Assembly (NCBI RefSeq): GCF_030161875.1 | Contig: NZ_BSVA01000001.1 | Coordinates: 1,736,001 to 1,800,000 of the forward strand | Direction: 5' to 3' | Origin: Homoserinibacter gongjuensis | Lineage (GTDB): Bacteria; Actinomycetota; Actinomycetes; Actinomycetales; Microbacteriaceae | DNA: 64,000 nucleotides | Part shown: piece after piece, positions 1 through 10,131 of the stretch | Layout of the letters: the number at the start of each line of letters is the position of its first letter | How positions within the stretch are numbered: position 1 is the first letter of the stretch | Program-made: the position numbers and the translations under genes | The notes under the pieces: model-generated | The model's input: the letters and a program-made list of their open reading frames with translations, nothing else | Told to the model about the DNA's origin: nothing | Database searches by the model: none

Positions 1-734
1 CGCGCGGGTGAGCTCGAGGCCGTTCTCGAGAGCAAGGGCGACGACGAGAAGCTCAAGAAGGTCGACTACTCCACGCACCTCGCCGATGTGCACTATGTGC
101 GGCAGGGCGATCCGCTCGGACTCGGACACGCGGTGCTGCGCTCGAAGATGCATGTGGGGCACGAGCCCTTCGCCGTGCTGCTCGGCGACGACATCATCGA
201 CGTACGCGACCCCCTGCTGGGACGGATGCTCGAGGTGCAGCAGCGCGAGAACACGACGGTCGTGGCGCTGCTCGAGGTCGACCCCTCGCAGACCCACCTC
301 TACGGCATCGCGACGGTCGAGCCGACCGAGGAGGACGACGTCGTGCGCATCACGGGGCTCGTCGAGAAGCCTCCGCCGGGCGAATCGCCGTCGAACTACG
401 CCATCATCGGTCGCTACGTGCTGCGTCCCGAGATCTTCGAGGTGCTCGAGCGCACGCCTCCGGGGCGGGGCGGGGAGATCCAGCTCACCGACGCCCTGCA
501 GGAGCTCGCGGCCGGACCCAACTGGGCGGGGGTGTGCACGGCGTCGTGTTCCGCGGGCGGCGCTACGACACGGGTGATCGGCTCGACTACCTCAAGGCGA
601 TCGTGCGGCTGGCGAGCGACCGCGACGACCTCGGCGTCGAGTTCCGTCCGTGGCTCAAGGAGTTCGTCGCGGGGCTTCCGGATGAGGGGGCCGTGTCGGC
701 AGGCGAGGGTGCGTCGGAGGGCGAAGACGGCTGA
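1..734 (+). CDS. galU: UTP--glucose-1-phosphate uridylyltransferase, 5' end outside window, frame broken
   Basis: GalU makes UDP-glucose from UTP and glucose-1-phosphate in the cytoplasm, for cell-wall and exopolysaccharide synthesis. The reading frame is already open at base 1, with a GalU-like charged segment, then QGDPLGLGHAV, LLGDDI and a VEKP motif (about 370), all nucleotidyltransferase core landmarks. The frame breaks at the G run near 525-531. The next frame continues with VFRGRRYDTGDRLDYLKAIV, the conserved GalU C-terminal region, and stops at 734. A missing G restores one protein, so I treat it as a single gene. The start lies before the window. Confidence 0.9.
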
Positions 735-827
735 GTCGCTCGTTGCGACCTCGCCCCCGGCTTTCGTGCGACTTTTCGGGGCGCGGGCGGGCGTCGACCC
801 GCCGCGGGGATGGGTAGTCTGGCGCCG

Positions 828-1472
828 ATGGCAACACCGACCCTCAGCGACGAGCATGTGACGATCCGCCCCATCCGGATCCGCGATGCGCGCACGCTCG
901 AGAACGAACTCATGCGCAACCGGGCATGGCTGCGTCCGTGGGAGGCGAGCAACCCCTACGGTCCCGCCGGCTTCGACGTGAAGGCCTCCATCCGCTCGCT
1001 GCAGACGCATGCGCGCTCCGGCTCCGGATTGCCGTTCGCTGTCGAATGCGACGGGGAGTTCGCGGGGCAGCTCAATGTGTCGGGCATCGCCTACGGGTCG
1101 CTGTCGTCGGCCACGCTCGGCTACTGGGTGGCCGAGCGGTTCGCCGGGCGCGGGGTCACACCCACCGCCGTCGCGCTCGCAACCGACCACTGCTTCTTCG
1201 GCATGGGGCTGCACCGCATGGAGATCTGCATCCGCCCGGAGAACGCTCCGAGCCTGCGCGTCGTGCAGAAGCTCGGCTTCCGCTATGAGGGGCTGCGTCG
1301 CCGCTACATCCACATCAACGGTGACTGGCGCGACCACTTCTGTTTCGCGCTGCTCGTGGAGGAGGTACCCCAGGGCGTGCTGCGACGCTGGAAGGACGGC
1401 CGCGCGCCCGAGTCGGCGGCGCAGGTTCCCGAGGGCGACCTGCAGGCCGCGACGCGCCCCCTGCGGTTCTGA
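828..1472 (+). CDS. GNAT-family N-acetyltransferase, RimJ/RimL-like
   Basis: Predicted acetyl-CoA-dependent acetyltransferase of 214 residues. An N-terminal strand (VTIRPIRIRDA) leads into the GNAT core; GYWVAERFAGRGVTPTAV is the acetyl-CoA pyrophosphate loop (RGxxT), and ENAPSLRVVQKLGFRYEG is the RimJ-type C-terminal motif. That group modifies ribosomal-protein N-termini or small amines; the substrate here is unknown. I chose ATG 828 over ATG 810 because a TAGTCT -10 hexamer (815-820) sits 7 nt before it, the leaderless arrangement seen repeatedly in this window. Confidence 0.87.
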   Translation: MATPTLSDEHVTIRPIRIRDARTLENELMRNRAWLRPWEASNPYGPAGFDVKASIRSLQTHARSGSGLPFAVECDGEFAGQLNVSGIAYGSLSSATLGYWVAERFAGRGVTPTAVALATDHCFFGMGLHRMEICIRPENAPSLRVVQKLGFRYEGLRRRYIHINGDWRDHFCFALLVEEVPQGVLRRWKDGRAPESAAQVPEGDLQAATRPLRF

Positions 1473-1497
1473 GCCGCGGCCGCCGCTGTCCATCCCG

Positions 1498-1668
1498 GTG
1501 GTCGAGGAGCGCCGCGCGGAGCGCGACGCGTCTCGAAACCGCCGTCGGGACGGCTTGCTCAGGTGGTTGAGGAGCGCCGGAGCGGCGTCCCGAAACCGCC
1601 GCCGGGACGGCTTGCTCAGGTGGTTGAGGAGCGCCGCGCGGAGCGCGACGCGTCTCGAAACCGCCGCC
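1498..1668. repeat. REP-like palindromic intergenic repeat, three units
   Basis: Three near-identical units of about 50-60 nt, each with GTTGAGGAGCGCC (or GTCGAGGAGCGCC) at one end and CGTCTCGAAACC (or CGTCCCGAAACC) at the other, the middle being able to fold (GCGGAGCGC). The same family recurs at 15380-15477, 17944-18117 and 32122-32283. No coding potential is convincing here. Confidence 0.8.
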
Positions 1669-1778
1669 GTAACTGCTGGGTAACGACTTGGTAACACCCT
1701 CGTTCATCGGTGTGGATTTGGGTCGTCTCGGCGTCGTTTCCGCCCCGGGATGTCGGTGGCCTCGGATGGTCTTGCTTC

Positions 1779-3029
1779 ATGGAACCCCGCCCCGACCCGA
1801 TCGCTGCAGCGGACGCTGCGCTGGATCGTGTGGTGGCGTTGCAGGCGCAGATCGATGCGCTCAGCGCGGCGCGTGCGGAGGCGCTCGTGGAGTTCGAGAA
1901 GGCGTTCACGGCCGCGTACCCGCCGAACGCTGCGGCGCTGCGGGAGCGGGCGTTGACGGCGGAGGCGGCGTGCGCGTTGCGGATGCCGGAGCGCAGCGTG
2001 CAGCGTCTGTTCGGTGAGGCACGCATCCTGACGCGTGAGCTCCCCGCGACGCATGCCGCCTTGGCGGAGGGCCGGTTCTCGTACCGCCACGCGCAGGTCA
2101 TGATCGACGAGACCGCCGGGCTGGAGGCGGATGACCGTGCCGTGGTGGAGCGGCTCGGGTTGGCCACCGCAGGCACGACGACGGTGTCGCAGTTCCGCAC
2201 CCGGGTGCGGAAGCTGCGGGAGAAGCGCGCCCCGGAGTCGATGGCGGCGCGAGCGCGGGAGGCGCGGGAACAGCGAGAGCTCACCCTCGATCCGGTGAGC
2301 GACGGGATGGCCTACCTGACCCTCTACACGGGGGTTGTCGAAGCGACGGCGATCTTCGACCGGGCCACCGCCGCGGCCGCCCGCGCCGCCGCGGACGGCG
2401 ACCCCCGCACACTGGCCCAACTCAGGGTGGATCTGGCCGTCGATGCCCTGCTGGACCGCGATACCGTGCTGGGACCGTCTCGCACCCAACTGGAGCTGAT
2501 GGATCTGGATCCCGCGGAGGCGGCGCTCGTGCAGGAGGCCGAGTTCGGTCCGTTCACCGGGATCGTGCCGACGGTCGTGGTGACCGTTCCGGTGCAGACC
2601 CTGCTGGGCGGGGCCGAGCCGGGCACGCTGGAGGGTGTCGGGCCTATCGACGCGGCGACCGCCCGAAAACTCACCGCCCAAGCCCCATCGCTTTATCGAT
2701 TGTTGACGGATCCCGAGACCGGGGTGGCATTGTCGATGTCGCGCACGAGCTACCGCATCCCGGAACCACTGCGACGATGGCTCAGGCTGCGCGACGAGAC
2801 GTGCAGGTTCCCGATGTGCCGCATCCGCGCCGGAAGGTGCGACATCGACCACACCCGCGACTGGCTTCACGACGGGAACACCGATCACGACAATCTGGCG
2901 CACCTGTCGCGCGGGCACCACACCCTCAAACACCACGGCGGTTGGAAAGTGAAACAGACCCGCCCGGGTGTGCTCGAGTGGACCAGCTACCTCCGCCGCC
3001 AGTACGACACCCACCCCGCCACGGTGTGA
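1779..3029 (+). CDS. DUF222 / HNH endonuclease (13E12-type)
   Basis: 416-residue member of the actinobacterial DUF222-HNH family, often present in several copies per genome and of unproven role. An N-terminal helical DUF222 region (about residues 10-300) is followed by a C-terminal HNH nuclease fold: CRFPMC, then CDIDHTRDW with the catalytic DH pair, NLAHLSRGHH and KHHGGW. All catalytic positions look intact. A longer frame starts at 1710, but ATG 1779 begins the family-like N-terminus (MEPRPDPIAA). The gene stands alone, next to REP-like repeats. Confidence 0.9.
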   Translation: MEPRPDPIAAADAALDRVVALQAQIDALSAARAEALVEFEKAFTAAYPPNAAALRERALTAEAACALRMPERSVQRLFGEARILTRELPATHAALAEGRFSYRHAQVMIDETAGLEADDRAVVERLGLATAGTTTVSQFRTRVRKLREKRAPESMAARAREAREQRELTLDPVSDGMAYLTLYTGVVEATAIFDRATAAAARAAADGDPRTLAQLRVDLAVDALLDRDTVLGPSRTQLELMDLDPAEAALVQEAEFGPFTGIVPTVVVTVPVQTLLGGAEPGTLEGVGPIDAATARKLTAQAPSLYRLLTDPETGVALSMSRTSYRIPEPLRRWLRLRDETCRFPMCRIRAGRCDIDHTRDWLHDGNTDHDNLAHLSRGHHTLKHHGGWKVKQTRPGVLEWTSYLRRQYDTHPATV

Positions 3030-3104
3030 CGGGTTCGGCAGACTGCCAGGTGGGCACGCGCGCGCCTTCCGGGGAGCGCGGCATCCGCTCGTACCCTGGG
3101 GCGC

Positions 3105-4118
3105 ATGGACTTCACGGGTGCGGGAACCGCGATCATGCTCGCGCTCGCCGCCGTGCTGTGGTTCCTCTATCTGCTGCCCAGCTGGATGCGGCGCCGCGAG
3201 TTCCTGGCCACCGAACGGAACGCCACGCGACTGCAGCGTGCCATCCGGGTGCTCGCCGAGACCGCGGAGGCTCCGGCGGAGCTGCGGGTCGAGGCCAACG
3301 CGCGCGAGGTCGCACGCACCGAGCGCCTGCTCGCTCAGGAGCGACGCCGGGTCGAAGCCGCCACCCGCGCCGAACTGCACGCCGCCGAATTGCGGGCCCG
3401 CGCGGCCGAGACCCAGGCCGCCGAGATCGCCCGTGCCGCCCGGCGCGACGCGCCCATCCCGGCCCCGATCGCGCAGCGCCCAGCCGCGGCAGACGTCACG
3501 CCCGTGCTGCTCGCCTTCGCGCGGCTGCGCCGCGCCCGCCGTGTCGCCGGGCTGCTGTTGCTCGCCGCCGTGACGGTCGGCGCCGTGCAACTGTGGCTCA
3601 TGGCGACGACCGGGATCGCCGTCGGGTCGTGGATCGTGGTGGCGGGATGCGTGCTCGCCGCCGGTACTTCTGTGCGGCTCCAGCGGCGCATCGCCGACCG
3701 CGCCCGCGTGCTCGCCTCGGCGCCCGCGCAACGTCAGCGCCGCGGCGCCTCGACCCTGATCGACGCCGAGATGCGGCAGGAGCGGCCCGCACGCGCGTGG
3801 ACCCCCGTGCCCGTGCCGAAGCCGCTGTATCTCGAGCGCGGCGAGGCTCCCCGCGTTCCCGTCGTGCCGCCCGTCGCCGCGGAGGCGCTGCTCCTCGCGG
3901 CCGCACAGGAGGCCGAGCGCGCCCTCGCAGCTGCCCACGCCGAGCCGGAGGTCGTGGCGTTCCGACCCCGCGAGAGTGCGCCCGCCGCCGCGTCCGCCCC
4001 CGCGCCGGCCGTCGCATCCGCGCCCAGCCCCTTCGCCGCGATGGGACGCATCGACGACGTCGACACCGCACGCCCCGACCTCGACGAGGTCCTCCGCCGC
4101 CGCCGCTCGGCGGGCTGA
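3105..4118 (+). CDS. Membrane protein with charged helical middle, unknown function
   Basis: 337 residues. One membrane helix lies at the N-terminus (about residues 8-25), followed by an Arg/Glu/Ala-rich, probably coiled-coil stretch (about 30-120), then two helices (about 145-190) and a long Ala/Pro-rich cytoplasmic tail. No enzymatic motif is visible. A TACCCT hexamer (3092-3097) 7 nt before ATG indicates a leaderless transcript. Function is not known. Confidence 0.75.
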   Translation: MDFTGAGTAIMLALAAVLWFLYLLPSWMRRREFLATERNATRLQRAIRVLAETAEAPAELRVEANAREVARTERLLAQERRRVEAATRAELHAAELRARAAETQAAEIARAARRDAPIPAPIAQRPAAADVTPVLLAFARLRRARRVAGLLLLAAVTVGAVQLWLMATTGIAVGSWIVVAGCVLAAGTSVRLQRRIADRARVLASAPAQRQRRGASTLIDAEMRQERPARAWTPVPVPKPLYLERGEAPRVPVVPPVAAEALLLAAAQEAERALAAAHAEPEVVAFRPRESAPAAASAPAPAVASAPSPFAAMGRIDDVDTARPDLDEVLRRRRSAG

Positions 4119-4142
4119 GCCGCCGCCGCTCGGCGGGCTGAG
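4097..4142. repeat. 23-bp tandem duplication over a stop codon
   Basis: The last 22 nt of the preceding membrane-protein gene plus one base (4097-4119) are repeated head-to-tail at 4120-4142, so the sequence GGCTGAGC with the stop codon occurs twice. The second copy, with the following bases, can form CCGCTC/GAGCGG as a short hairpin and may help to end transcription. Confidence 0.7.
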
Positions 4143-4200
4143 CGGCCTCCCGCATGGTCAGGCGCGAGGGCGCCGGGGTGATATCGTGTTCAGGCAGTCA

Positions 4201-4275
4201 GGGCCCATGGCGCAGTTGGTAGCGCGTCTCGTTCGCAATGAGAAGGTCGGGGTTCGAATCCCCCTGGGTCCACCA
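4201..4275 (+). tRNA. tRNA-Ala (anticodon CGC)
   Basis: A full cloverleaf can be drawn: acceptor GGGCCCA with TGGGTCC, D stem GCGC/GCGC, anticodon stem TCTCG/TGAGA around loop TTCGCAA (anticodon CGC, reading GCG), T arm with GGTTCGAATCC, discriminator A and an encoded CCA. Confidence 0.97.
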
Positions 4276-4304
4276 CATCCGTCACGCCACCACCGCGCGA
4301 GCCG

Positions 4305-5080
4305 TTATCCGGCGGTTGGCGTGTGCGCCAGCCAATCGGTGAGGCGCACCGTCGCGAGCGTGGCGCCCGCGAGCGGCACGAGGGTGTCGGCGCCCGGATG
4401 CCCACCGAAGTAGCTCGCAGCGGCGTCCGTCACCACGGGGCGCGGGTCGCGACGGGCCTCGAGCACCGTGCGCACGAAGCCGTCGAGAGTGAGGCGCTCC
4501 GGGCCCGCGAACTCGACCACGCCACCACGCGGGGCCGCCAGCGCGACGCCGGCCACGGCATCCGCGACCTCGCTCGACGCCATCGGCTGCACGGGCGCCG
4601 GCGGCAGCCGCACCACTCCTCCACGGTGGAGGCGTCGGCGATCCCGAGCGCGAACTCGAAGAACTGACTCGACCGCACGAGCGTGAACGGGATGGCGGAT
4701 GCCTCCACGAGCTGCTCCTGCACGCGCTTGGCCCGGTAGAAGGCCGAATCGGTGAGCCGGTCGGTGCCGATCGCCGCGAGGGTCACGTGGTGCCGCACGC
4801 CCGCATCCGCGCCCGCCCGCAGCAGCTGCGTCGTGCTCTGCCGGTAGTAACGCAGCACCGCCTCGTCGCCGTAGCTGTGGGGCTTCGAGACGTCGATGAC
4901 GACCTCAACCCCCGCGAACGCGTCGGCGAGGCCGGCGCCCGTCGCGGCGTCGACCCCCGCGCTCGGCGACGCTGGGACCACCTCGTGACCGGCGGATTCG
5001 AGCCGGGAGACGAGCTGTCTGCCCACCAGTCCCGTCGCCCCCACCACGAGGATCTTCCCCGCCGCCGTCCGCTCCGCCAT
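4305..5080 (-). CDS. NAD(P)-binding NmrA/SDR-like protein, frame broken
   Basis: Atypical short-chain dehydrogenase of the NmrA/NAD(P)H-binding group, about 258 residues. The N-terminus has a Rossmann motif (ILVVGATGLVGRQL), then VVIDVSKP, HVTLAAIGTD, and a FYRAKRVQE segment in the position of the YxxxK motif. The frame breaks near 4612; the rest (MASSEVADAVAGVALAAPRG and onwards) follows in the neighbouring frame to 4305, matching the usual C-terminal half. Its substrate cannot be named. It lies alone between tRNA-Ala and a divergent surface-protein gene. Confidence 0.85.
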
Positions 5081-5172
5081 GCCTCGATTGTGCTCCTGTC
5101 GTCGAGCGGCCCTGGCCGCCCGGCTGCGTGGCTCTGCTACTGTGTGGCCACCCGATCCGCCACCCGACGAAG

Positions 5173-6878
5173 ATGAGGCCCGACATCTCCACCCGTCGCC
5201 CGACGGCTGCCGCGCGCCGTCGCACCCGTTCCGCTGTCATCGCTGTCCTGGCCGCGAGCCTCGCTGCCCTCGGCGCCGCCGCACCCGCCGTCGGCGCTCC
5301 CGGCGAGCCCGTCACGGATGCCGCATCCGGTTCCGCGATCGCCTTCGGTTCCGCGGCCGACGGGCGCACCACCGTGCCGCCGCTGCCCGCGGGCATGACG
5401 TACATCGCCGCGGAGGCGGGGCTGGACCACACCGTGTTGCTGCGCTCCGACGGCGCCGCCATCGCGTTCGGTGCCGACGACGCCGGCCAGACCGACGTGC
5501 CCGCCCTCCCGGCGGGAACGAGCTACGTGGCGGTGGCGGCGGGCAACCAGTTCACCGTATTGCTGCGCTCCGACGGCGAGGCTGTCGCGTTCGGGGCGAG
5601 CTGGGCGGGTCAGACGACGGTGCCGACGCTGCCCGCCGGTCTCACGTACACGGGTGTCGCGGCGGGGGCCGACCACGGCATGCTGTTGCGCTCGGACGGC
5701 ACCGCGGTCGGATTCGGCTTCAACGGTGCCGGCCAGACCTTCGTGCCGGCGCTGCCCGGCGGCATGAGCTACATCGCGGCCGCCGCGGGCACCGATCACA
5801 GTGTGTTGCTGCGCTCCGACGGCACCGCGATCGGGCTCGGTGACAACGGGTCGGGGCAGCTGGACTTCCCCGCACTGCCTGCCGGTGTCAGCTATATCGA
5901 TGTGGCCGCGGGCAGCGCACATACCGTGCTGTTGCGCTCGGACGGCCAGGTCGTGGCCGTCGGCGAGAGCATCGACGGCCAGCTCGCAGTTCCCGCCCTG
6001 CCCGGCGGGCTGAGCTACACGGCTGTTGCGGCGGGTGAGCTGCACACCGTGTTGCTGCGCTCCGACGGCACCGCGGTCGCCTTCGGCCTCGCGGCCGCCG
6101 GTCGCACTGCCGTGCCCGCGCTGCCCGCCGGTGGTCGCTACTCGGCCGTCGCCGCGGGCGGAGAACACACCGTGCTGCTGCGCGCGGCCGCACCCACGAC
6201 GGTCGCGGTGAGCGGCGACACGGCCGCGGCGCTCGGCGACACGGTTGCGCTGATCTTCGCCGTGTCGTCGGCGCCACCCTCGGTCTGCCGTTCACGGGGT
6301 CGGTCGTGGTCGACTTCGGTGACGGTACGACGCAGACGCTTCCCGTCGACGCGACGACCGGCATCGCGGCGGCCTCCCACAGCTACGCCACGACCGGCAC
6401 GATGTCGGTCACGGCGAGCTACAGCGGTGCGACCGACGGCGCCTACCGCGCCTCGCCCGTCTCGAGCGCTCACGAGGTCGAGATCGCGGGCGGTCCGGCC
6501 GTCGCCCTGACGTTCGTGCCGGCCGCGCCGACCGTCGCGGTCGGCGATCCCGTCACGCTCCTGGTGACAGGCGAAGACGCCTTCGGCACCGACCTCGGCG
6601 ACCTCACCGCCGACGTCTCGTTCAGCATCGGCGGAGTGCCCTTCGTCAACGGCAGCGTGCTGCCGGCGGGAACCCACACGATCACCGCGACCCTCACGAG
6701 CAACCCCGCGGTCACAGCGGATGCGGTGGTCACCGTGGTCGCCGCGGGTCCGGCGGCGATTCCCGACACCGGGATCGACGCCGCGGGGCCGATGCTCGCG
6801 GCTGTCGTGCTGCTCGCACTCGGCGGCGTGCTCATCGGCATCCGCGTCCGTCGCGCGGCGCGCCCGGCCACTCGCTGA
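5173..6878 (+). CDS. Secreted RCC1-like repeat protein with C-terminal wall-sorting-like signal, frame broken
   Basis: The signal peptide starts at ATG 5173 (arginine-rich start, then VIAVLAASLAALGAAAPAVGA). Seven repeats of 41 residues follow (about 5326-6186), with consensus GTAVAFG..GQT.VPALPAG and HTVLLRSD, the pattern of RCC1/BLIP-II-like beta-propellers. The frame then breaks near 6270; the next frame adds two Ig-like, PKD-type segments (VVDFGDGTTQTLPV) and ends with IPDTG, a hydrophobic helix and RVRRAAR, resembling an LPXTG sorting signal. Probably a surface-exposed binding protein; the ligand is unknown. Confidence 0.82.
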
Positions 6879-6914
6879 CGCAGGCCGAGCCGGGCCGGGA
6901 GCGAGCCGCCCCCG

Positions 6915-8650
6915 TCACTCCACGAGCTTGCCCGCGACCGCCGTGTCGATGTCGGCGTAGGCGAGGTCACGGAACGACTCCGGTGCCTCGGCGACCGGCT
7001 CGAACGTCACCCCCGTGGTCGGGCTCCAGACGAAGCTGCCGCGCAACGCGTCATCCTGCTCGGGGAAGTCGGAGCGGTTGTGGGCCCCGCGGGTCTCGCG
7101 CCGCTCGAGCGCGCACTCGAGGGTCGCACGGGCCGCGAGCAGCGATCCGTACAGGTCGAAGGCGTGTGCCAGGTCGTCGAATCCCGCGATGTCGGGGTGC
7201 ACGCCCAGGTGCGTCGCGCGCTCCTCGAGCTCGGCGAGCTTCGCGAGCCCCGCGCGCAGTCCTCCTCGCTGCGCACGACGCCCGCGTGCTCGGTCATGAC
7301 GTTGCGCACCTGGCGCTGCAGCATCCGCGGCGTCTCGGTGCCCCGGTCGCCGAGCAGCTTGGCGACCTCGGCGCGCGCCTCGGCCACCGCCTCGGGAGAG
7401 CGCCGGATGCTGGTGAGGCCGGTGGCGTACCCGGCCGCCTCCTCGCCCGTGATGCGGCCGTAGACGAGCAGTTCGATGAGCGAGTTGCCGCCCAGCCGGT
7501 TGGCGCCGTGCAGACCACTGGATGCCTCGCCGATCGCGTAGAGACCGTCGACGCCGGTTCCATGGTCGTCGGCACGCACCCACACGCCGCCCATCGAGTA
7601 GTGGGCGGTCGGCGCGACCTCGATGGGCTGCTCCGTGATGTCGAGCATCTGCAGGTCGATGAGCGTGCGGTAGACGCGCGGCAGCTTCTCGAAGATCGTC
7701 TCGCGGGGCAGGTGGGAGACATCCAGCAGCACGCCGCCGTTCTCGGTGCCGCGGCCCTCCGCGATCTCGGTGTAGCTCGCGAGCGCGACCCGGTCGCGTG
7801 TCGAGAGCTCCATGCGCTCGGGGTCGTAGCGCTCCATGAAGCGCTCGCCGAGCGCGTTGCGCAGGATGCCGCCCTCACCCCGCGCGGCCTCCGAGACGAG
7901 CGTGCCCGCGGCATCCGCCGGCTCGAGGATGCCGGAGGGGTGGAATTGCACGAGTTCGGCGTCGCGGATGCGGGCGCCCGCGAGCGCGGCGAGTCGGAAC
8001 GAGTCGCCGGTGTTCTCGTCGCGTCGTGACGAGGTGTTGCGCCAGATGCGCGTGTGACCGCCCGCGGCGAGGATCACGGCATCCGCGTGGATCAGCACGG
8101 GCGTGCCGTCGACGATGTCGAAGCCGTAGGCGCCGAAGATGCGGCCCTCGTCGACGAGCAGCCGGGTGATGTAGATGGAGTCGACGATCGGCACCTCGAG
8201 CTCGCGCGCCCGGCGCAGCAGGGTGCGCTGGATCTCGAGGCCCGTGTAGTCGCCCGCGTAGGCGGTGCGGCGATAGCGGTGCGCACCGAAGAAGCGCTGG
8301 CTGATGCGGCCGTCGGCCTCGCGCGCGAACGGCATGCCCCAGCGCTCGAGGTCGTCGATGCCGCGGGCGGCGTTGCGGGCGACGACCTCGACGATCGCCG
8401 GGTCGGCGAGGAAGTACGACTCACGCAGCGTGTCTGCGGCGTGCTGCTGCCAACTGTCTTCCGGGTCCATGGTGCCGAGCGCCGCGTTGATGCCGCCCGC
8501 CGCGAGCGTCGTGTGCGCGTCGTGCTTGCGCCGTTTACCCACGGCGAGCACCTGGATGCCGCGCTCGGCGAGTTCGATCGAGGCTCGGAGTCCCGCGCCG
8601 CCCGTGCCGATCACGAGCACGGAGGTGGAGAGCAGTTTTTCGTCACGCAT
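6915..8650 (-). CDS. Succinate dehydrogenase/fumarate reductase-type flavoprotein, frame broken
   Basis: FAD flavoprotein of the SdhA/FrdA/NadB family, about 578 residues. VLVIGTGGAGLRASIELAE is the dinucleotide site. AHTTLAAGGINAALG has a His where SDH/FRD proteins bind FAD covalently (NadB lacks it). QFHPSGI, HYSMGGV and an ANRLGGNSL segment match substrate and FAD sites. The frame breaks near 7258; the C-terminal domain continues in the next frame to 6915. No iron-sulfur or membrane subunit adjoins it, so an orphan fumarate reductase-like enzyme or an L-aspartate oxidase remains possible. A LysR regulator diverges from it. ATG 8650 (MRDEKLL) is chosen as start. Confidence 0.82.
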
Positions 8651-8727
8651 GCTGCCCACGCTAGGCACGTGGCGATGATTACTCCAATGAATAGTTTGCA
8701 ACGTAGCGATGCAGTTAGGCTATGGCT

Positions 8728-9668
8728 GTGAACCTGGAGCAACTGCGGGGCTTCGCGGAGATCGCGGCGACCGCGAACTTCACCCGGGCGGCCGAACGGC
8801 TGCACATCGCCCAGCCCACGCTGAGCCGTCAGATCTCCACGCTCGAGACCGAGCTCGGGGTCGAGCTGCTGCATCGAGCCCGGGGGCACGTCGCGCTCAC
8901 GGCGGCGGGGAGCGGCTGCTGCCGCTCGCCCGGCGGATGCTCGCGGATGCCGACATCGCGCGCACCGAGATGGCGGAACTGGCAGGGCTGCGGCGGGGCC
9001 GCATCCGACTGGGCGCCACACCGACGCTCTGCACGAGCCTCGTGGCCGAGGTGCTCGCGGAGTTCCACGCGCAGTACCCCGGCATCGACATCGAGATCCT
9101 CGAGAGCGGCTCGCGCACGCTGAGCGCCGCCCTGCTCGAGGGCGCGCTCGATCTGGCGCTCGTGGTGACGAGCGAATCGTCGGGCACCGCCCGCGCAGTG
9201 CTCGAGCTCGAGCCGATCCTCACCGAGCGGCTCGTGGCCGTCTCGGCAGCCACGGCACCCGATCCGTTCACGCACACCCCGGTGCGACTCGAGGAGCTCG
9301 CCCGGGTGCCCCAGATCGCCTTCCCCGAGAACTACGAGCTGCGGGTCGCGGCCGACGCGGCATTCCGCGCCCGTGGGTTCACGCCGCAGATCGTCGTGCA
9401 GGGCGCGGAGATGGATGCCGCCCTCAGTTTCGCGGAACGCGGGATCGGCGTGGCGATCGTGCCCGCGATGGTCGCGGCGCTGCGCCCCGCCCTGCGCGCC
9501 GCTCGGCTCGCGGAGCCGGCCCTCGCGCGCACGGTGAGCATCGCGCGCCGCTCCGACATGGCGCCCGCGCACGCCAACGCGGCGCTGCAGGCGCTCATCC
9601 GTGGGGTGGCCGACCGGCTCGCGGCACCGGACAGCGCGACGGCATCGCTCGTCACCCGCGTCGGCTGA
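8728..9668 (+). CDS. LysR-family transcriptional regulator, frame broken
   Basis: Typical LysR protein of about 313 residues. The winged-helix N-terminus (NLEQLRGFAEIAATANFTRAA, then QPTLSRQISTLE) is complete. The frame breaks at the GGGG run near 8907, and the effector-binding domain (RLGATPTLCTSLVAEVL to the end) follows in the next frame. GTG 8728 is preferred over ATG 8722 because TAGGCT (8716-8721) lies 6 nt before it, giving a leaderless start. It is divergent from the flavoprotein gene across 77 bp and probably controls it; the inducer is unknown. Confidence 0.87.
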
Positions 9669-9723
9669 CGCAGCCAGCCGGCGCGAGACGCCGCGGCTAG
9701 GCTGGCGCGGGGAAAGGGGCGCG

Positions 9724-10131
9724 GTGACCGACTTCAACCAGCGCATCATCGGCGAGTTCCGGGCGAACGGGGGCACGGTCGAGACGGCAGGCTTCGGACG
9801 CAGCCTCGTGCTGCTGCACCATCGGGGTGCACGCTCGGGCGTCGAACGCGTGACGCCGGTCATGGGCATCCCGAGCGAGGCCGGATGGTTCATCGCCGCG
9901 TCGAAGGGCGGTGCCCCCGAGAACCCCGCGTGGTTCGGCAACCTGTCGGCGCATCCGGAGACCGTGATCGAGACGCCCGACGAGGGCGAGGTCGCCGTGC
10001 GGGCGGTCGAGCTGCACGGCGACGATCGTGACGCCGCCTGGGCGCTGTTCACGAGCCGCAGCCCCGGGTTCGCGGAGTACGAGCGTCGCGCGAACCGCAC
10101 CATCCCCGTGGTGGAGTTGCAGCGACGATGA
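9724..10131 (+). CDS. Deazaflavin (F420)-dependent nitroreductase family protein
   Basis: 136-residue protein of the DDN-type, F420-dependent reductase family common in actinobacteria. RSLVLLHHRGARSGVERVTPV matches the conserved LLLTTTGRKSGxxRxxPL-type strand and loop, and NPAWFGNLSAHPET is the family signature where the deazaflavin binds. The substrate is unknown; related enzymes reduce nitro compounds and quinones. GTG 9724 follows a GGAAAGGGG ribosome-binding site, with TAGGCT at 9699-9704 as -10. Its stop overlaps the start of the MarR gene (ATGA), so the two are translationally coupled. Confidence 0.85.
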   Translation: MTDFNQRIIGEFRANGGTVETAGFGRSLVLLHHRGARSGVERVTPVMGIPSEAGWFIAASKGGAPENPAWFGNLSAHPETVIETPDEGEVAVRAVELHGDDRDAAWALFTSRSPGFAEYERRANRTIPVVELQRR

